Shown here: piece after piece, positions 1 to 8,216 of the stretch
Layout: every line of letters starts with the position of its first letter
Numbering within the stretch: position 1 is the first letter of the stretch
From: Nocardioides caldifontis
GTDB taxonomy: Bacteria > Actinomycetota > Actinomycetes > Propionibacteriales > Nocardioidaceae
Direction: 5' to 3'
NCBI RefSeq assembly: GCF_008087345.1
Contig: NZ_ML701737.1
Span: 1 to 64,000 of the forward strand
DNA: 64,000 nucleotides
The notes under the pieces: model-generated
Database searches by the model: none
What the model saw: the letters and a program-made list of their open reading frames with translations, nothing else
What the model was told of the DNA's origin: nothing
Translations under genes and position numbers: made by a program

Positions 1-1
1 C

Positions 2-484
2 CCGGTCGCCCGGATCGACGGCCTCGGCCCTCGGCCCACCGCCGCGGTGCAGCAGTGGCTGGCCGAGCTCGCCCCCGGAGCGCAGGTCACCGTGACGCCG
101 GTGGTCGACCTCGCCGAACGGATCAGCATCGACGCCCACGAAGCCCCACCCCGCCTCCGGGCCCAGATCGACCACCTCGACACCACGTGCGTGTTCCCCT
201 GGTGCGGCAGCCAGGGCAGGTACGACCTCGACCACATCACCGAATACGCAGATCCCGCGGACGGCGGACCGCCAGGGCAGACGAACAGCCAGAACCTCGG
301 GAAGCTCTGCAGGTACCACCACCGAGTGAAGACCCATACGGCCTGGGCGTACCGGCGAGAACCCGACCGGTCACTCACCTGGACCTCACCACTGGGCAAG
401 CGATACACCGTCGACCACACCGGCACCCAACGCATCCCCGACCTGCCGCCACCGGGCACACGATCCCGCGACGAAGCCGACTAG
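2..484 (+). CDS. HNH endonuclease domain protein, DUF222/13E12-like (3' part only)
   Basis: This is the C-terminal end of a protein that begins left of the window; the frame is open from base 2. An HNH nuclease core is visible: CVFPWC, then YDLDHI about ten residues on, an asparagine about 20 further (SQNL), and LCRYHH. This is the zinc-ribbon HNH arrangement that ends DUF222/13E12-repeat proteins, which are abundant in actinobacteria and often multicopy. The usual first Cys of the CxLDH element is Tyr here. The biological role of the family is poorly known; nicking or homing activity is only inferred from the fold. It is convergent with the next gene. Confidence 0.85.
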   Translation, partial: PVARIDGLGPRPTAAVQQWLAELAPGAQVTVTPVVDLAERISIDAHEAPPRLRAQIDHLDTTCVFPWCGSQGRYDLDHITEYADPADGGPPGQTNSQNLGKLCRYHHRVKTHTAWAYRREPDRSLTWTSPLGKRYTVDHTGTQRIPDLPPPGTRSRDEAD

Positions 485-563
485 CCGACCCCCGAGCCGG
501 AGACCCGCACCGCGATCCGCGATGCGGGCTACCGGCATGCCCTCACGCGAGCACGACAGCAGG

Positions 564-1046
564 TCACCCCGCCCGGGCGCGGACCTCCGCCAGGCCGCGC
601 CGGTGCAGCCACCAGCCGCCGGCGATCAGCAGCACCCCGAAGGCGAGGAACCCGAGGTCCCACGAGAGCGGGGCACCGAGGTCGTCCCGGACGTGGTGGA
701 TCCCGAGCAGCTGGTGGTCGATCAACCCCTCGACCACGTTGAAGATCCCCCACCCGGCGAGCACCAGCCCGAAGTGGAAGCTCCAGCTCGGCGCGAGCCG
801 GCCCTTGCGCCACTCGACGATCGTGGTGATCGACCCGCCGAGCACCAGGAACCACGTGGCGAGGTGGAAGAACCCGTCGGCCATGGTGTTCACCTCGAGC
901 CCGGCCACCGTCGTCGGCGGGTAGTCGTCGACGTGGCTCACCATGTGGTGCCACTGGAGCAGCTGGTGGAGCACGATGCCGTCGACGAAGCCACCGAGCC
1001 CCAGCCCGTAGAGCAACCCCGACAGCCGCGAGGGGACGCCGCTCAT
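564..1046 (-). CDS. DUF2243 family integral membrane protein
   Basis: This is a 160-residue protein with about four hydrophobic segments. Near the N-terminus it has the family signature G-x2-DGIVLHQLLQWHH, and a second His-containing helix lies around VEGLIDHQLLGIHH. I chose the ATG at 1046 because it overlaps the stop of the upstream DUF309 gene by four bases (ATGA), which indicates translational coupling; the frame is also open further upstream. It is the last gene of a cupin/DUF309/DUF2243 operon. DUF2243 proteins have no established function. The conserved membrane histidines could bind metal or heme, but that is inference. Confidence 0.85.
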   Translation of the reverse strand: MSGVPSRLSGLLYGLGLGGFVDGIVLHQLLQWHHMVSHVDDYPPTTVAGLEVNTMADGFFHLATWFLVLGGSITTIVEWRKGRLAPSWSFHFGLVLAGWGIFNVVEGLIDHQLLGIHHVRDDLGAPLSWDLGFLAFGVLLIAGGWWLHRRGLAEVRARAG

Positions 1047-1471
1047 CCCACCCTCCTCCGGGCGCACTCGACGAGCTCCCCCAGCACCAGCCCGTACGTC
1101 GGTCCGCCGCCGCGCTCGTACGTCCCGAGCCGTCCGGCGGCCCGCTCGACCAGCCGCCTCGCCCCGATCGCGTTGCCCCGCGCGGCATGGGTGAGCCCGA
1201 CACAGAGCTGCGCGAGCCCCTGCCACAGCTCGCGCTCCTCGGCCGGTCCGCTCTTCCACCGCACCTCGAGGACCTCGTGGGCGGAGAACGGCCGCCCCTG
1301 CTCGAGCAGCTCCCGCGCCATCGCGATGGTCTCCTCCGGCGGCCGCGGCGTCTCGTCGACGGGCTCGACACCGGTGGCGCCGTAGGGGAGCGGCCGGCCG
1401 AGCGCGTCGCGTGGCCTCGCCTGCCGGGCGCGGCCCTCCTCGTCGCGGTCGCGGTCGGGGGTGGCTGTCAC
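1043..1471 (-). CDS. DUF309 domain-containing protein
   Basis: This 142-residue soluble protein has a low-complexity, charged N-terminal stretch of about 45 residues. A DUF309 core follows: PFSAHEVLEVRWK at about residues 61-73 and ELWQGLAQLCVGLTHAARGN at about 81-100. The conserved HE and W residues are the family hallmark. It starts inside the end of the upstream cupin gene (four-base overlap) and overlaps the downstream DUF2243 gene by four bases, so the three are surely co-translated. The function of DUF309 is unknown; the domain is all-helical. Confidence 0.85.
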   Translation of the reverse strand: MTATPDRDRDEEGRARQARPRDALGRPLPYGATGVEPVDETPRPPEETIAMARELLEQGRPFSAHEVLEVRWKSGPAEERELWQGLAQLCVGLTHAARGNAIGARRLVERAAGRLGTYERGGGPTYGLVLGELVECARRRVG

Positions 1472-1800
1472 GGCCGCTTGGCCACCGTCAGCAGCACGAC
1501 CGAGTCCTCCTCGACCTGCAGGCTGTGCCGCGCGTCGGGGATGACGAGGAGGTCGCCGGTGGCACCGTCCTGCCCCTCGCCCCCGGCGACCAGCCGCACC
1601 CGGCCCTGCAGCACCTGCAGGGTGGCCTCGCCCGGGCTCTCGTGCTCGTCGAGCGCGGCGCCGGCCCGCATCGCGATGAGGGTCTGGCGCAGCACGTGGT
1701 GCTGCCCTCCGTGCACGGTGTGCCCGCTGCGTCCGCTGTGCGCCTCACGGGCCTGCTCGAGGTGCTCACGGGCGAGCCCGCTGAGGGAGATGCTGTCCAC
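1468..1800 (-). CDS. small cupin domain protein
   Basis: This 110-residue single-domain cupin has the pattern HESPGEATLQVLQGRVRLVAG for its first motif and GDLLVIPDARHSLQV for its second. It is the first gene of a tightly coupled three-gene minus-strand operon with DUF309 and DUF2243 proteins. Only one of the usual metal-binding histidines of motif 1 is obvious, so metal binding is uncertain. A stress-related or small-molecule-sensing role is plausible but not shown by the sequence. Confidence 0.8.
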   Translation of the reverse strand: MDSISLSGLAREHLEQAREAHSGRSGHTVHGGQHHVLRQTLIAMRAGAALDEHESPGEATLQVLQGRVRLVAGGEGQDGATGDLLVIPDARHSLQVEEDSVVLLTVAKRP

Positions 1801-1852
1801 GTCCGGCTCCTTCCCTGTCGTCGGTCAGCCTAGGGACGGCGACGTCCGGCGG

Positions 1853-3040
1853 TCACGGCCGGAAGACCACCTTCACCATCCCCTCCTCCTTCTTCTGGAA
1901 GTGCTCGTAGGCCTGTGGGGCCTCGTCCAGCGGGAGGTGGTGGGTGGCGAAGGACTCGACGTCCCACGGGTCGCCCTGCTCGAGGATCCCGAGCAGCTCG
2001 TCGGTGTGCGCCCGCACGTTGGCCTGGCCCATCCGCAGCTGCACCTGCTTGTCGAAGAGCTGGAACATCGGCATCGGGTCCATCGCGCCGCCGTACACGC
2101 CGGAGATCGAGATCGTGCCGCCACGTCGTACCGCGTCGATCGCGGTGTAGAGCGCGGCCAACCGGTCGACGCCGCCCTTCTTCATGACCGGCTCGGCCAC
2201 CGCGTCGGGCGGCATGCCGGCGAACTTCTGGATCCCTTGCGCGAGCGGCGAGCCGTGCGCCTCCATGCCGACCGCGTCGATGACCGCGTCGGGGCCGCGG
2301 CCGCCGGTCAGCTCGCGGACGAAGACGCCCACGCCGCCGAGCTTCTCGGCCTCGTCGAGGTTCACCGCGCCGGCACCGTGCTTCTCCACGCGGGCGAGCC
2401 GCTCGGGCACCCGGTCCACGGAGATCACCCGGTACCCCTGGTGCACACCCATCCGTGCCGCCATGTCGCCGATCGGCCCGGCACCGAGCACCAGGAGGGT
2501 CCCGCCGTCCGGCACGTCGGCGTACTTCAGCGCCTGCCACGCGGTCGGCAGCACGTCGGAGAGGAAGAGGAACCGGTCGTCGGAGGGACCCTCGGGCACC
2601 TTGACCGGCAGGAAGTCGGCGAACGGGACCCTCAGGTACTCCGCCTGCCCGCCCGGCACCTGGCCGTAGAGCTTGCTGTAGCCGAAGAAGCTCGCACCGG
2701 TGCCGTGCTCGGGGTTCTGCGTCGTCTCGCATTGGCTGTAGAGCTGCTGGTCGCACATCCAGCAGGAGCCGCAGGAGACGTTGAACGGGACGACGACCCG
2801 GTCACCGGCCTTGAGCTTCGTGACCGCGCTGCCGACCTCCTCGACGATCCCCATCGGCTCGTGGCCGACCACGTCACCGGCCTCCATGAACGGCGCGAGC
2901 GTCTCGTAGAGGTGGAGGTCCGACCCGCACAGCCCCGTCGAGGTGACCCTGATGATCACGTCCGTCGGTTCCTGGATCGTCGGGTCGGGGACGTCGGTGA
3001 CACGCATGTCGTGGACGCCTTGCCAGGTGACTGCCTTCAA
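1853..3040 (-). CDS. zinc-dependent alcohol/formaldehyde dehydrogenase family protein
   Basis: This 395-residue medium-chain dehydrogenase has a catalytic zinc site at Cys38 (TGLCGSDLH) and GHEPMG (His60/Glu61). The four structural-zinc cysteines lie in CGSCWMC plus C104. The NAD(P)-binding GAGPIG is at about 186-191. The start is the TTG at 3040: it follows an AGGAG Shine-Dalgarno by about five bases and gives the typical N-terminus LKAVTWQG, whereas the open frame upstream is proline/arginine-rich noise. It resembles the glutathione-independent formaldehyde or threonine dehydrogenase-like branch; the substrate is unknown. It lies 64 bp downstream of a P450 on the same strand and is probably co-transcribed with it. 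Confidence 0.88.
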   Translation of the reverse strand: MKAVTWQGVHDMRVTDVPDPTIQEPTDVIIRVTSTGLCGSDLHLYETLAPFMEAGDVVGHEPMGIVEEVGSAVTKLKAGDRVVVPFNVSCGSCWMCDQQLYSQCETTQNPEHGTGASFFGYSKLYGQVPGGQAEYLRVPFADFLPVKVPEGPSDDRFLFLSDVLPTAWQALKYADVPDGGTLLVLGAGPIGDMAARMGVHQGYRVISVDRVPERLARVEKHGAGAVNLDEAEKLGGVGVFVRELTGGRGPDAVIDAVGMEAHGSPLAQGIQKFAGMPPDAVAEPVMKKGGVDRLAALYTAIDAVRRGGTISISGVYGGAMDPMPMFQLFDKQVQLRMGQANVRAHTDELLGILEQGDPWDVESFATHHLPLDEAPQAYEHFQKKEEGMVKVVFRP

Positions 3041-3104
3041 CGGGGCTCCTGAGGTCGGGGGTCGGTCCCCCTCCCCTACCCGAACCGCTCCGGGGCGAAG
3101 CCCC

Positions 3105-4490
3105 TCAGCCCTCCAGCACCGCGGGCAGCTGCTCGTAGCCGCGCAGGATCCGGGTCGACCGGCGCCGCGCGCCGTCGACCAGGCGGAGCCGCGGGTAGCG
3201 CGCGAACAGCCGGCGGAGCCCGATCTCACCCTCCATCCGTGCCAGCGCCGCGCCGAGGCAGTAGTGGCGCCCCGCGGAGAACGAGACGTGGTCGGCGGCG
3301 TTGGCACGGGTGACGTCGAAGCGGTGCGGGTCCTCGAAGACCTGCGGGTCGCGGTTGGCGCCGGCGAGCGCGGCGGTGACCACCGCTCCCCGCCCCAGCC
3401 GTACGCCGGCCACGGTGGTGTCCTTCGCCGCCATCCGTCCGGTCAGCAGCACCGGGGGGTCGAGCCGGAGGACCTCGTCGACGGCGTTGGCCCAGAGGTC
3501 GGGCTGCTCCTGCACGAGCGCGAGCTGGTCGGGGTGCTCGTGGAGCAACGCGATCCCGTTGCCGAGCAGGTTCACGGTGGTCTCGAAGCCGGCGGCGAGC
3601 ACCAGCCCGGCGGTCGACTTCAGCTCGACCGGGTCCAGCCCCCGGCCGTCGACGCGAGCGGTGACCATCCGGCTGAGCAGGTTGTCGCCGGGCTCGCGCT
3701 GCACCCGGGCGATGTGCCGCTCCAGCCACGCGTCGAACTGGTGCAGCGCACCCTCGACGCGGCGGAACTGGCGCCAGCCGAGCCCGAGGTCGAGGCTGGG
3801 CGCGGCCTCGGTGCCGAACTCCAGCACCTGGTGGCGCTCCTCCACCGGGACACCGAGGATCTCGGCGATGACCGTGACCGGCAGCAGCGCGCAGTAGCGC
3901 TCCACGAGGTCGACGGGATCCTCCTCGGCACCCTCGGCCACGAGGGCGTCGAGGAGCTCGTCGGCGAGCTGCTCGGTGCGGCCACGGAGCTCGTTGACCG
4001 CCCGGACCGTGAAGACCCGGCTGACCAGCTTGCGGTAACGGGTGTGGTCCGGCGGCTCGGTGACCAGCAACGACGGCGGGGTGATCGGCCCCAGCGGCGC
4101 GGCCGCCTCGCCCCAGGCCTGGAGCCGGGCCAGCGGGCCGCCGGCACCGCCCACGTCGACGCCTGCGTGGAGGTCGGTGTTGGTCAGGACCTCCTTGAGG
4201 GTGGCGTGGTCGACGGTCACGTAGGCGTACTTGCCGCGGTAGAGCGGCCCTTCGGCGCGGAGGGCGTCGTACGCCTCGAGGAGGACCGGGAGCCGGCCGT
4301 CGTTCGAGGCCGCGAAGAGCCGGCCGTGCAGGTCGCCCCGGCGTCCCGCGCGGATGATCACGGTGTGCGGCAGCGCCTGGCCGAGGATCCACCGGACACC
4401 GGCGCGGAGCCGCCCACCGGTCAGCCGGTCGACCCGGTCGGCGACGCCCGCCCGTCCGTTCGGCGGAGGTGACTGGCGATGGAGGCTCAC
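3105..4490 (-). CDS. cytochrome P450
   Basis: This full-length bacterial P450 has 461 residues. Visible motifs are the I-helix AGFETT (300-305), the K-helix ExxR as EVLR (339-342), and the heme-binding loop FSAGRHYCLG with the axial thiolate Cys411. HTRYRKLVSRVF matches the conserved C-helix. There is no signal peptide or fused reductase, so it needs separate ferredoxin partners, and none are encoded here. The neighbouring zinc alcohol dehydrogenase (start 64 bp downstream) could oxidise the hydroxylated product, but that is inference. The substrate cannot be read from the sequence. Confidence 0.93.
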   Translation of the reverse strand: MSLHRQSPPPNGRAGVADRVDRLTGGRLRAGVRWILGQALPHTVIIRAGRRGDLHGRLFAASNDGRLPVLLEAYDALRAEGPLYRGKYAYVTVDHATLKEVLTNTDLHAGVDVGGAGGPLARLQAWGEAAAPLGPITPPSLLVTEPPDHTRYRKLVSRVFTVRAVNELRGRTEQLADELLDALVAEGAEEDPVDLVERYCALLPVTVIAEILGVPVEERHQVLEFGTEAAPSLDLGLGWRQFRRVEGALHQFDAWLERHIARVQREPGDNLLSRMVTARVDGRGLDPVELKSTAGLVLAAGFETTVNLLGNGIALLHEHPDQLALVQEQPDLWANAVDEVLRLDPPVLLTGRMAAKDTTVAGVRLGRGAVVTAALAGANRDPQVFEDPHRFDVTRANAADHVSFSAGRHYCLGAALARMEGEIGLRRLFARYPRLRLVDGARRRSTRILRGYEQLPAVLEG

Positions 4491-4560
4491 GTCGGTCCTT
4501 TCGTCGCTTGGCAGGTGCGGCGAGGTGCGGCGAGGTGCGCCACCGACGGTACGCGGTCCC

Positions 4561-5211
4561 TCAGGCGAACAGCGCGTCGCCGTACTTGAGGACGACGGCG
4601 AGGACCATGAGGAGGATCCACACGACGACGAGCACGAGGTCGAGGTTCGAGCGGACCAGCGCCTCGAGCCGTCGCTGGACGCCGCGCGGCAGGAAGAGGT
4701 TGTCGTCGCGGATGTTGACGTAGGTCAGCTCGAAGAAGACCAGCGTGGTGGCGAGGGTGACCAGCAGGCACCACGGGCAGAGCGCCCCGATGTCGAACAT
4801 CGCCTGCTGGAACAGCCAGTACGCGAAGACCAGGCCGATCGTGTAGAACCCCTGCGCCACCGCCATGAACCAGCGCGGGAACCGCACCCCGCCCAGGCTC
4901 GCGACCGCGAGGGTGATCACCACCGGCTCGCTGACCAGCCCCAGGAACGCGTTCGGGAAGCCGAGCAGCTGCGACTGCCACGACCCTGCGACCGTGCCGC
5001 AGCTGATGACGGCGTTGATGTTGCAGCCGAGGTCGGCGCTCGGGTCCTCCGCCAGCCGCAGCGCGTCGACCGAGAGCACGAACGACGCGACGAGGCTCGC
5101 GAGGGAGGCGACCAGCATCGTGGCCCAGACGGTCGCGTCGTGGTGCCGGAGCCGGTGCAGCCGACCCTCGGTCGGGTGGTCGTCGACGCGGTCGTCGAGG
5201 CCGGCGGTCAC
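4561..5211 (-). CDS. vitamin K epoxide reductase (VKOR) family protein
   Basis: This 216-residue polytopic membrane protein has about five hydrophobic helices. It has the active-site pair CPWC (Cys145/Cys148) and the loop cysteines Cys63 and Cys71 (LGCNINAVISCG) of bacterial VKOR homologues, which reoxidise a DsbA partner using quinones. The start is a GTG overlapping the stop of the upstream DsbA-like gene (GTGA at 5208-5211). The overlap and the pairing strongly support a two-gene oxidative protein-folding unit acting at the outer face of the membrane. Confidence 0.92.
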   Translation of the reverse strand: MTAGLDDRVDDHPTEGRLHRLRHHDATVWATMLVASLASLVASFVLSVDALRLAEDPSADLGCNINAVISCGTVAGSWQSQLLGFPNAFLGLVSEPVVITLAVASLGGVRFPRWFMAVAQGFYTIGLVFAYWLFQQAMFDIGALCPWCLLVTLATTLVFFELTYVNIRDDNLFLPRGVQRRLEALVRSNLDLVLVVVWILLMVLAVVLKYGDALFA

Positions 5212-5969
5212 CGACCACCCGCCGCGGCCTCGATCGCCTCGGTCAGCGGGCCGGTCGAGTAGAGGTCGCCCTCGAACTTCTCGCCGTCGACCAGCACCGT
5301 CGGCGTGCCGGTCACCCCGTCCTGGTTGGCCGCCGCGTTCATCGAGTCGACCCACGCCTCGAAGGTGCGGTCGGCGAACCGGTCGACCACGTCGGCGGGG
5401 ACGCCCACGTCCTCGGCGATGCCGGCGATCTCCTCGTCGCTGAGCCCTTCGGTGCCCTCCTCCGGCTGGTTCGCGTACAACGCGGAGTGGAAGTCCCAGA
5501 CCGCGCCGGGGGCTGCGTCGGCGACCGTCGCGATCGCGTTGGCCGCGCGGGTGGAGTAGTCGGTGCCGTTGGACGTCGGGTCGAGGAAGTTCATCGGGTG
5601 CAGCTCGACGCGCACCGTGCCGTCCTCGACGAGCCCGGTCAGCTCCTCGCCGTTCGCGGCCTCGAAGGCACCGCACGCCGGGCACATGTAGTCGTAGTAG
5701 AGGTCGACCGTCACGGCGGCGTCGTCCGAGCCGACCGGGATCGAACCCTGCGACGACAGGTTGCCCGGCGGCGTGACGTCGCCCGTCGCGCCCGGGGTGT
5801 CGTCACCGCCGGCGGCGTCGACCACCGCCCACACGATCGCGGCGAGGAGCCCCACGATCACCACGGCCGAGAGGGCCGTGACCAGCCGCCGGCGCTGCGT
5901 CTGTCGTCGCGCCGCCTCCTGCTGCTGCTTGCGGAGCTCCTGGGTCCTGGTCCGGGCCTTCTGGTTCAT
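5208..5969 (-). CDS. membrane-anchored DsbA-like thiol oxidoreductase
   Basis: This 253-residue protein has a highly basic cytoplasmic N-terminus of about 29 residues, one transmembrane helix at about 30-50, and a Gly/Pro/Asp-rich linker. The extracytoplasmic thioredoxin-fold domain begins around residue 75, with the redox motif CPAC (Cys96/Cys99) after the YYDYM strand. The cis-proline region is VTGTPTVLVDG. The gene is coupled to a VKOR gene downstream. Together they should introduce disulfides into exported proteins. The topology (N-in, C-out) is inferred from the positive N-terminal charge. Confidence 0.92.
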   Translation of the reverse strand: MNQKARTRTQELRKQQQEAARRQTQRRRLVTALSAVVIVGLLAAIVWAVVDAAGGDDTPGATGDVTPPGNLSSQGSIPVGSDDAAVTVDLYYDYMCPACGAFEAANGEELTGLVEDGTVRVELHPMNFLDPTSNGTDYSTRAANAIATVADAAPGAVWDFHSALYANQPEEGTEGLSDEEIAGIAEDVGVPADVVDRFADRTFEAWVDSMNAAANQDGVTGTPTVLVDGEKFEGDLYSTGPLTEAIEAAAGGR

Positions 5970-6071
5970 GGTCGCGTCGCTGCTCCCGTGCGGCCCGTGG
6001 GGCCTGGCTGGTGGTGGTCTCGTCCTTCCAGGCTAGGGGCCCTGGCGTGAGGATCCGCCCGGAAGGGCACG

Positions 6072-7079
6072 ATGCCGACCATGACTCAGGCCACACCCGG
6101 ACAGATGGAGCACACCCACCTCGGCCGCAGCGGGCTCTCGGTGAGCCGGCTCTGCCTCGGCACGATGAACTTCGGCCCGGAGACCTCCGAGGAGGACTCC
6201 CACGCGATCATGGACCGGGCTCTCGAGGTGGGCATCAACTTCTTCGACACCGCCAACGTCTACGGCTGGGTCAAGGGCGAGGGGATCACCGAACAGATCA
6301 TCGGCCGCTGGCTCGCCCAGGGCGGCGGGCGCCGGGAGAAGACGGTGCTCGCGACCAAGCTGTACGGCTCGATGAGCGACTGGCCCAACGACACGTTCCT
6401 GTCCGCGCGCAACATCCGGCACGCCTGCGACGCGTCGCTGCGCCGGCTGCAGACCGACCACATCGACCTCTACCAGATGCACCACGTCGACCGGCGTACG
6501 CCGTGGGACGAGATCTGGGAGGCCTTCGAGGTGCTCCGCACGCAGGGCAAGGTGCTCTACTTCGGCGCCTCGAACCACGCGGGGTGGCACCTGGCCAAGG
6601 CGAACGAGACCGCCCACCGGCGCGGCCGCTTCGGCCTGGTCAGCGAGCAGTCGATCTACAACCTGCTCAAGCGCGAGGTCGAGCTCGAGGTGCTCCCCGC
6701 GTGCGAGGACTACGGGCTCGGCTTCGTCCCGTGGTCACCGTTGAACGGCGGGCTGCTCGGCGGGATCGTCCGCAAGACCCAGGAGGGGAAGCGACGGCTG
6801 ACCGGGCGCGCGAAGGAGGGGCTGAAGAAGCACCGCAAGGCGTTGAAGAGGTACGAGGAGCTCTGCGACGAGATCGGCGAGGAGCCGGCCGACGTCGCCC
6901 TGGCCTGGCTGCTCCACCAGCCGGTCGTCACCGCGCCGATCATCGGCCCCCGGACGATGGAGCAGCTCGACGGAGCGCTGCACTCGATGTCGGTACGCCT
7001 CGAGGACGACGTGCTCGAGGAGCTCGACGCCCTCTTCCCGGGGCCGGGCGGTCCGGCGCCGGAGGCCTACGCCTGGTGA
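6072..7079 (+). CDS. aldo/keto reductase
   Basis: This 335-residue AKR is of the YghZ/Kv-beta-like branch. The catalytic tetrad is readable: Asp in FFDTANVYG with Tyr four residues on, Lys in VLATKLYG, and His in LYQMHH. The NADPH-binding C-terminal part contains SEQSIYN and APIIGPRT. The gene stands alone on the plus strand and its last 13 bases overlap the convergent chorismate mutase gene. It is a soluble cytoplasmic NADPH-dependent reductase of carbonyls; the physiological substrate is unknown. Confidence 0.92.
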   Translation: MPTMTQATPGQMEHTHLGRSGLSVSRLCLGTMNFGPETSEEDSHAIMDRALEVGINFFDTANVYGWVKGEGITEQIIGRWLAQGGGRREKTVLATKLYGSMSDWPNDTFLSARNIRHACDASLRRLQTDHIDLYQMHHVDRRTPWDEIWEAFEVLRTQGKVLYFGASNHAGWHLAKANETAHRRGRFGLVSEQSIYNLLKREVELEVLPACEDYGLGFVPWSPLNGGLLGGIVRKTQEGKRRLTGRAKEGLKKHRKALKRYEELCDEIGEEPADVALAWLLHQPVVTAPIIGPRTMEQLDGALHSMSVRLEDDVLEELDALFPGPGGPAPEAYAW

Positions 7080-7396
7080 CCCTGGTCCGGGGCCCCGGGG
7101 CGCGACCTCTTGATCGCCTCGTGGTTCCGGATCACCTCGTCGATGACGAGGGCGAGGAACTTCTCCGCGAAGTGCGGGTCCAGCCCCGACTCGTGGGCCA
7201 GGGCCCGCAGCCGCTTGATCTGGTAGGCCTCGCGGTCGGGGTCGGCGGGCGGCATCCCGGCGGACGCCTTGAGCTCGCCGACCTCCTGGGTGCACCGGAA
7301 CCGCTCGGCGAGCAGGTGCACGAGCGCGGCGTCGAGGTTGTCGATGCTCGCGCGGAGCCGGTGCAGCCGTTCGGTGGCATCGGGCACGTCGGTCAC
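7067..7396 (-). CDS. chorismate mutase, AroQ type
   Basis: This 109-residue all-helical protein has the AroQ pattern RLHRLRASIDNLDAALVHLL, then FRCTQEVGELKA, then DREAYQIKRLRALA. The conserved Arg, Lys, Asp and Glu/Gln active-site positions are in place. It converts chorismate to prephenate for Phe/Tyr synthesis. There is no signal peptide, so it is the cytoplasmic form. The 3' end overlaps the convergent aldo/keto reductase by 13 bp. No other aromatic amino-acid genes are nearby, so it is a stand-alone enzyme, as is common in actinobacteria. Confidence 0.9.
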   Translation of the reverse strand: MTDVPDATERLHRLRASIDNLDAALVHLLAERFRCTQEVGELKASAGMPPADPDREAYQIKRLRALAHESGLDPHFAEKFLALVIDEVIRNHEAIKRSRPGAPDQGHQA

Positions 7397-7421
7397 GCCC
7401 CCGATCCAAGCAGACGGCCGG

Positions 7422-8054
7422 CTACTCCAGCTCGCGTGTCCGGCGCGGCGTGAGGAACCGCTCGGGGTCCCGGCTCGCGCCCGCCTCGATCCAGGCGGCG
7501 AAGCCGGTCGGGTCGCGCCGCTCCATCTCGTCGAGGTATGCCTGGCGGAGCGCGACCAGCTCGAGCCGCAGCGTCGGCAGGTTCGTGTAGCCGAGCACCT
7601 CGTGGCTGTGCCGCCACGCCGTCATCAGCTCGTGGTCGTCGAGGAGCTCGACCATGCCGGTGAACGACTCCGGGTCGAGCGGGGCGCCCCGACGGACCTG
7701 CTCGCTGCGCGTGGAGCGTTCCGCCACGCCCTTCGACGTGCGGCGCTCCCGGCGGAGCGCGTCGCGGAGCAGCCGCAGGGCCGGGGGCGAGGTCGCACCG
7801 ACCAGGAGCACCACACCGCTGGCGGCGAGCAGCCCGACCGCGTAGACGGCGGCGCTGAACCCACCGACGGCGATCGCGACCTCGATCCACCATCGTCGCT
7901 GGTGGCGGGTCTCGAACAGCGCCACGACCAGGGCTGCGGCCAGCCCGGTCAGCACCAGGACCACGGCCGGCTCACCCAGCAGCAGCCCGACGAAGCAGAG
8001 GGGGGCGAGGACCACGGCCCATGCCCCGGCCCACAGCACCCGGTAGCTCTTCAT
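7422..8054 (-). CDS. hypothetical membrane protein
   Basis: I recognise no family. The 210-residue protein has four hydrophobic segments in its first 100 residues (around LWAGAWAVVLAPLCFVGLLL, VVLVLTGLAAALVVALF, IEVAIAVGGFSAAVYAVGLL and ASGVVLLVGA). A charged C-terminal half of about 110 residues, rich in Arg and Glu, is presumably cytoplasmic. Coding potential looks real: GC-rich third positions and a clean ATG start. It is separated by 25 bp from the chorismate mutase start and may be transcribed with it. Confidence 0.65.
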   Translation of the reverse strand: MKSYRVLWAGAWAVVLAPLCFVGLLLGEPAVVLVLTGLAAALVVALFETRHQRRWWIEVAIAVGGFSAAVYAVGLLAASGVVLLVGATSPPALRLLRDALRRERRTSKGVAERSTRSEQVRRGAPLDPESFTGMVELLDDHELMTAWRHSHEVLGYTNLPTLRLELVALRQAYLDEMERRDPTGFAAWIEAGASRDPERFLTPRRTRELE

Positions 8055-8216
8055 ACGTCACCTCGCCCGCCCCGGGCAGCGGCCCGGTCGGTCAGCTCTT
8101 CGATCGGCTCGTCGAGGGTTCGTCACCGCGACGGTGGCGGACTGGGGCTCGACGCCCGAGACTTACCCGGTTGGGACCTTGGTCACTCCCCCTCGCCGGA
8201 GCGGGATCCGCCTTGT

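Noticed and set aside
1-484. Mobile element because of the HNH domain
   Set aside because: DUF222/13E12-type HNH proteins are common chromosomal genes in actinobacteria and no terminal repeats or recombinase are visible.
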